Shown here in pieces: positions 5,839-7,564 of a stretch of 7,564 bases of DNA. A model generated the notes under the pieces. It ran no database searches, had not been told where the DNA came from, and was given only the letters and a program-made list of their open reading frames with translations. The stretch is taken from contig WLNG01000061.1 in the NCBI GenBank assembly GCA_009699915.1, forward strand, positions 1 to 7,564, read 5' to 3'. This stretch comes from Actinomycetota bacterium (GTDB lineage: Bacteria > Actinomycetota > Thermoleophilia > Solirubrobacterales > Solirubrobacteraceae). Numbering within the stretch: position 1 is the first letter of the stretch; every line of letters starts with the position of its first letter. Position numbers and translations under genes: made by a program.

Positions 5839-7068
5839 CTAGGCGCTGGGCTCGCGCGGCAACAGCAGCGACACCGCCCCCGCCAGCAGCACGAACACGG
5901 CCGATACCCAGAGGCAGGCCTCCAGTCCCCGCCACTGGTACAGCAGGCCGGAGAGGATCGTCCCGAGCAGTCGCCCGCCCGCGTTGGCCATGTAGTAGAA
6001 GCCGACGTTCATCGCGACCTTGTCCCCATCCGCGTAGGCGAGGATCAGGTACGAGTGCACGGCGCTGTTGAGGGCGAAGACCACCCCGAAGAGGATCAAC
6101 CCGCCGATGAGGACGACGGTGGGGTCGAGCCCGGCGCCGAGGGCAATCGCAATCGCCGCCGGGAAGAGGGCGAGCACGAAGGCGAGCCGCGCTGCCACGC
6201 GCCCGTCGGGGGCGCCATGGCCGGCACGGCGCCCGCTCATGAGGCGCGGCGCGGACGCCTGGACGATGCCGTAGCCGATCACCCAGAAAGCCATGAACGT
6301 GCCGACCCCCCAGAAGCTCCAGCCCAGGACGGTGCGCAGGAAGACCGGCAGGCCGACCACAAACCACACGTCACGGGAGGCGAAGAGCAGGATCCGCGCC
6401 GCCGCCAGCAGGTTCACCGCACGGTCGTTCGAGAACATCTGGCGGAATCGGGCCTTGGCATCCGCCCGTCCGAGGCTCCCGCTCATGAACGGCACCGTCG
6501 CGAGGAGCGTGCCGAAGACCAGCGCAGCGAGCAGGAGCATCGCCGTCTGGAAGCTCGTGACGGTCAGCAGCAAGCCGCCGAGGAAGAACCCGACGCCCTT
6601 CAAGGCATTCTTCGAGCCGGTGAGGATCGCCACCCATCGGTAGAGCGATCCCGGCTGGTCTCCGGCGACGAGTTTCACAGCGCTCTTAGAGCTCATCTTC
6701 GTGAGGTCCTTGGCGATGCCGGAGAGCGCCTGCGCGGCCATCACGTACCCGACGACGAGCCAGTCGTCGGGCGCGAGTCCAAGCATCAGCAGAGCGACGG
6801 TCTGGGTCAACAGGCCCATCACGAGGGTCGTCTTCAGGCCGAAGCGGGCGGCCAGGAACCCGCCGACGAGGTTCGTGAGGATTCCGAACACCTCGTAGAA
6901 GACGAAGACCGTGGCGAGCTGAAGCGGCGTGTAGCCCTGCTCGTAGAAGTAGAAGAGAACGAGCAGGCGGATCGCTCCATCGGCGATCGTGTCGGCCCAG
7001 TAGGCGGCGGTGACCAGCGCGTAGTTGCGTAGATCTCCAGGCCGGCGGGTGGCAGCGGCCGTGCCCAC
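5839..7068 (-). CDS. arsJ: Organoarsenical (1-arseno-3-phosphoglycerate) efflux MFS transporter ArsJ
   Basis: A 409-residue major facilitator superfamily protein with about ten to twelve hydrophobic segments. In the family, ArsJ exports 1-arseno-3-phosphoglycerate, made when the partner GAPDH uses arsenate instead of phosphate. The exported compound hydrolyses outside, so the pair confers arsenate resistance. Segments I recognise as ArsJ-specific include NYALVTAAYWADTIADGAIR (15-34), FYEVFGILTNLVGGFLAARFGLK (57-79), the long motif MAAQALSGIAKDLTKMSSKSAVK (110-132), the run from RWVAILTGSKNALKGVGFFLGG (144-165), and ARDVWFVVGLPVFL-like SRDVWFVVGLPVFL (231-244). A charged central loop (about 196-218) divides the two halves. 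GTG at 7068 is chosen over an upstream ATG at 7134 that lies inside the GAPDH gene. The gap after the GAPDH stop is five bases with no clear Shine-Dalgarno, implying translational coupling. It converges on the acyltransferase gene, ten bases away. Confidence 0.93.
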   Translation of the reverse strand: MGTAAATRRPGDLRNYALVTAAYWADTIADGAIRLLVLFYFYEQGYTPLQLATVFVFYEVFGILTNLVGGFLAARFGLKTTLVMGLLTQTVALLMLGLAPDDWLVVGYVMAAQALSGIAKDLTKMSSKSAVKLVAGDQPGSLYRWVAILTGSKNALKGVGFFLGGLLLTVTSFQTAMLLLAALVFGTLLATVPFMSGSLGRADAKARFRQMFSNDRAVNLLAAARILLFASRDVWFVVGLPVFLRTVLGWSFWGVGTFMAFWVIGYGIVQASAPRLMSGRRAGHGAPDGRVAARLAFVLALFPAAIAIALGAGLDPTVVLIGGLILFGVVFALNSAVHSYLILAYADGDKVAMNVGFYYMANAGGRLLGTILSGLLYQWRGLEACLWVSAVFVLLAGAVSLLLPREPSA

Positions 7069-7073
7069 GTCGC

Positions 7074-7564
7074 TCAGTTCAGGGTGCCGGCGACGACGCC
7101 CGCGAGTTCGACCATGCGGTTCACGTAGCCCCACTCGTTGTCGTACCAGCTGAGGATCTTGACCTGCGTGCCGTCGGTGACCATCGTCGAAGGCGCGTCG
7201 ATGATGCTCGAGCGCGAGTCGCCCTTGAAGTCGATCGACACGAGCGGGCGCGTCTCGTACCCGAGGATCCCGGCGAGCGGCCCGTCCGCAGCGGCGCGCA
7301 GCAGGCCGTTGACCTCATCCACCGAGGTGGTCCGCGACACCTCAAAGACGCAATCGATCAGGGAGGCGTTGAGCAACGGGACGCGCACGGCGAGCCCATC
7401 GAGCTTGCCTTGAAGTTCGGGGAAGATCAGGCCGATGGCCGTCGCCGAACCGGTGGTCGTCGGGATCAGCGACATGCTCGCCGCGCGCGCACGGCGCAGA
7501 TCCTTGTGGGGCGCGTCGACGACCGTCTGGGTGTTCGTGAGGTCGTGCAGGGTCGTGATGGAGC
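7074..7564 (-). CDS. ArsJ-associated glyceraldehyde-3-phosphate dehydrogenase, C-terminal part
   Basis: The last 162 residues of a type I GAPDH of about 335 residues; the NAD-binding domain and the catalytic SCTTN cysteine lie beyond the right edge. The fragment opens with [12 protein letters not shown], where the His of TTLH is the catalytic base partner. It continues with [31 protein letters not shown] (phosphate-site Arg), and ends with [18 protein letters not shown]. Instead of the housekeeping VPTPTGSVVDL-type segment it has [16 protein letters not shown], which I recall from GAPDHs encoded next to arsJ. In that setting the enzyme forms 1-arseno-3-phosphoglycerate from glyceraldehyde 3-phosphate, arsenate and NAD+. 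It lies five bases upstream of arsJ, surely in one operon. The promoter, and any arsR repressor gene, would be outside the window. Whether it also serves central glycolysis cannot be judged from this part. Confidence 0.92.
   Translation of the reverse strand, partial: SITTLHDLTNTQTVVDAPHKDLRRARAASMSLIPTTTGSATAIGLIFPELQGKLDGLAVRVPLLNASLIDCVFEVSRTTSVDEVNGLLRAAADGPLAGILGYETRPLVSIDFKGDSRSSIIDAPSTMVTDGTQVKILSWYDNEWGYVNRMVELAGVVAGTLN

Noticed and set aside
5829..5860. Possible bidirectional terminator between the acyltransferase gene and arsJ
   Set aside because: There is a CGCGCG pair (5829-5834 and 5853-5858) and a 10-base palindrome at 5836-5845, but no stable stem-loop of adequate length and no T-run on either strand. 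In such GC-rich sequence this is expected by chance.
6055..7032. Long plus-strand open frame (325 codons) antisense to arsJ
   Set aside because: Its product is a low-complexity mix of Glu, His, Arg and Asp with no recognisable fold, and it is the complement of clear transmembrane coding sequence. High GC leaves such shadow frames open.
7069..7134. Upstream ATG start for arsJ at 7134
   Set aside because: It would overlap the GAPDH coding end by over 60 bases and add an Arg-rich stretch foreign to ArsJ; GTG at 7068 follows the GAPDH stop directly.

Overview
This is a densely coding, GC-rich stretch (roughly 70% GC by eye). It has short intergenic gaps, several GTG starts, little Shine-Dalgarno signal, and two starts that look leaderless. 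These traits, with the protein types present, suggest a high-GC actinobacterium. Thermoleophilia/Solirubrobacterales is my best guess, but the window holds no rRNA or other marker that settles it. I see no tRNA, rRNA, CRISPR array, insertion sequence or long repeat. No gap between genes exceeds 100 bases.

Left block (1-1293, minus strand): an acetyl-CoA acetyltransferase (thiolase) is followed 8 bases later by the first 33 codons of a HAD-IB family phosphatase that runs off the left edge. A 65-base divergent spacer separates them from a plus-strand pair. That pair is an M17 leucyl aminopeptidase (pepA) and a polytopic membrane protein of unknown function that resembles GT-C glycosyltransferases. 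The two overlap by four bases (GTGA) and are probably co-translated.

Middle block (4129-5828): the membrane-protein gene converges on meaB, the G-protein chaperone of methylmalonyl-CoA mutase. Both genes end inside the same CTAG. meaB is transcribed divergently, across a 56-base spacer, from a hexapeptide-repeat (left-handed beta-helix) acyltransferase.

Right block (5839-7564, minus strand): a glyceraldehyde-3-phosphate dehydrogenase, cut by the right edge, is followed 5 bases later by an MFS transporter with the ArsJ sequence signature. This is the known two-gene arsenate-resistance module. GAPDH uses arsenate in place of phosphate to make 1-arseno-3-phosphoglycerate. ArsJ exports that unstable product, which breaks down outside the cell. 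This is the most specialised system in the window; the other genes look like ordinary metabolic or envelope genes.

The observations most worth following are the ArsJ/GAPDH pair, the matching TANGAT -10 boxes exactly six bases upstream of two start codons, the unassigned GT-C-like protein tied to pepA, and the strong GATC excess with CTAG scarcity.
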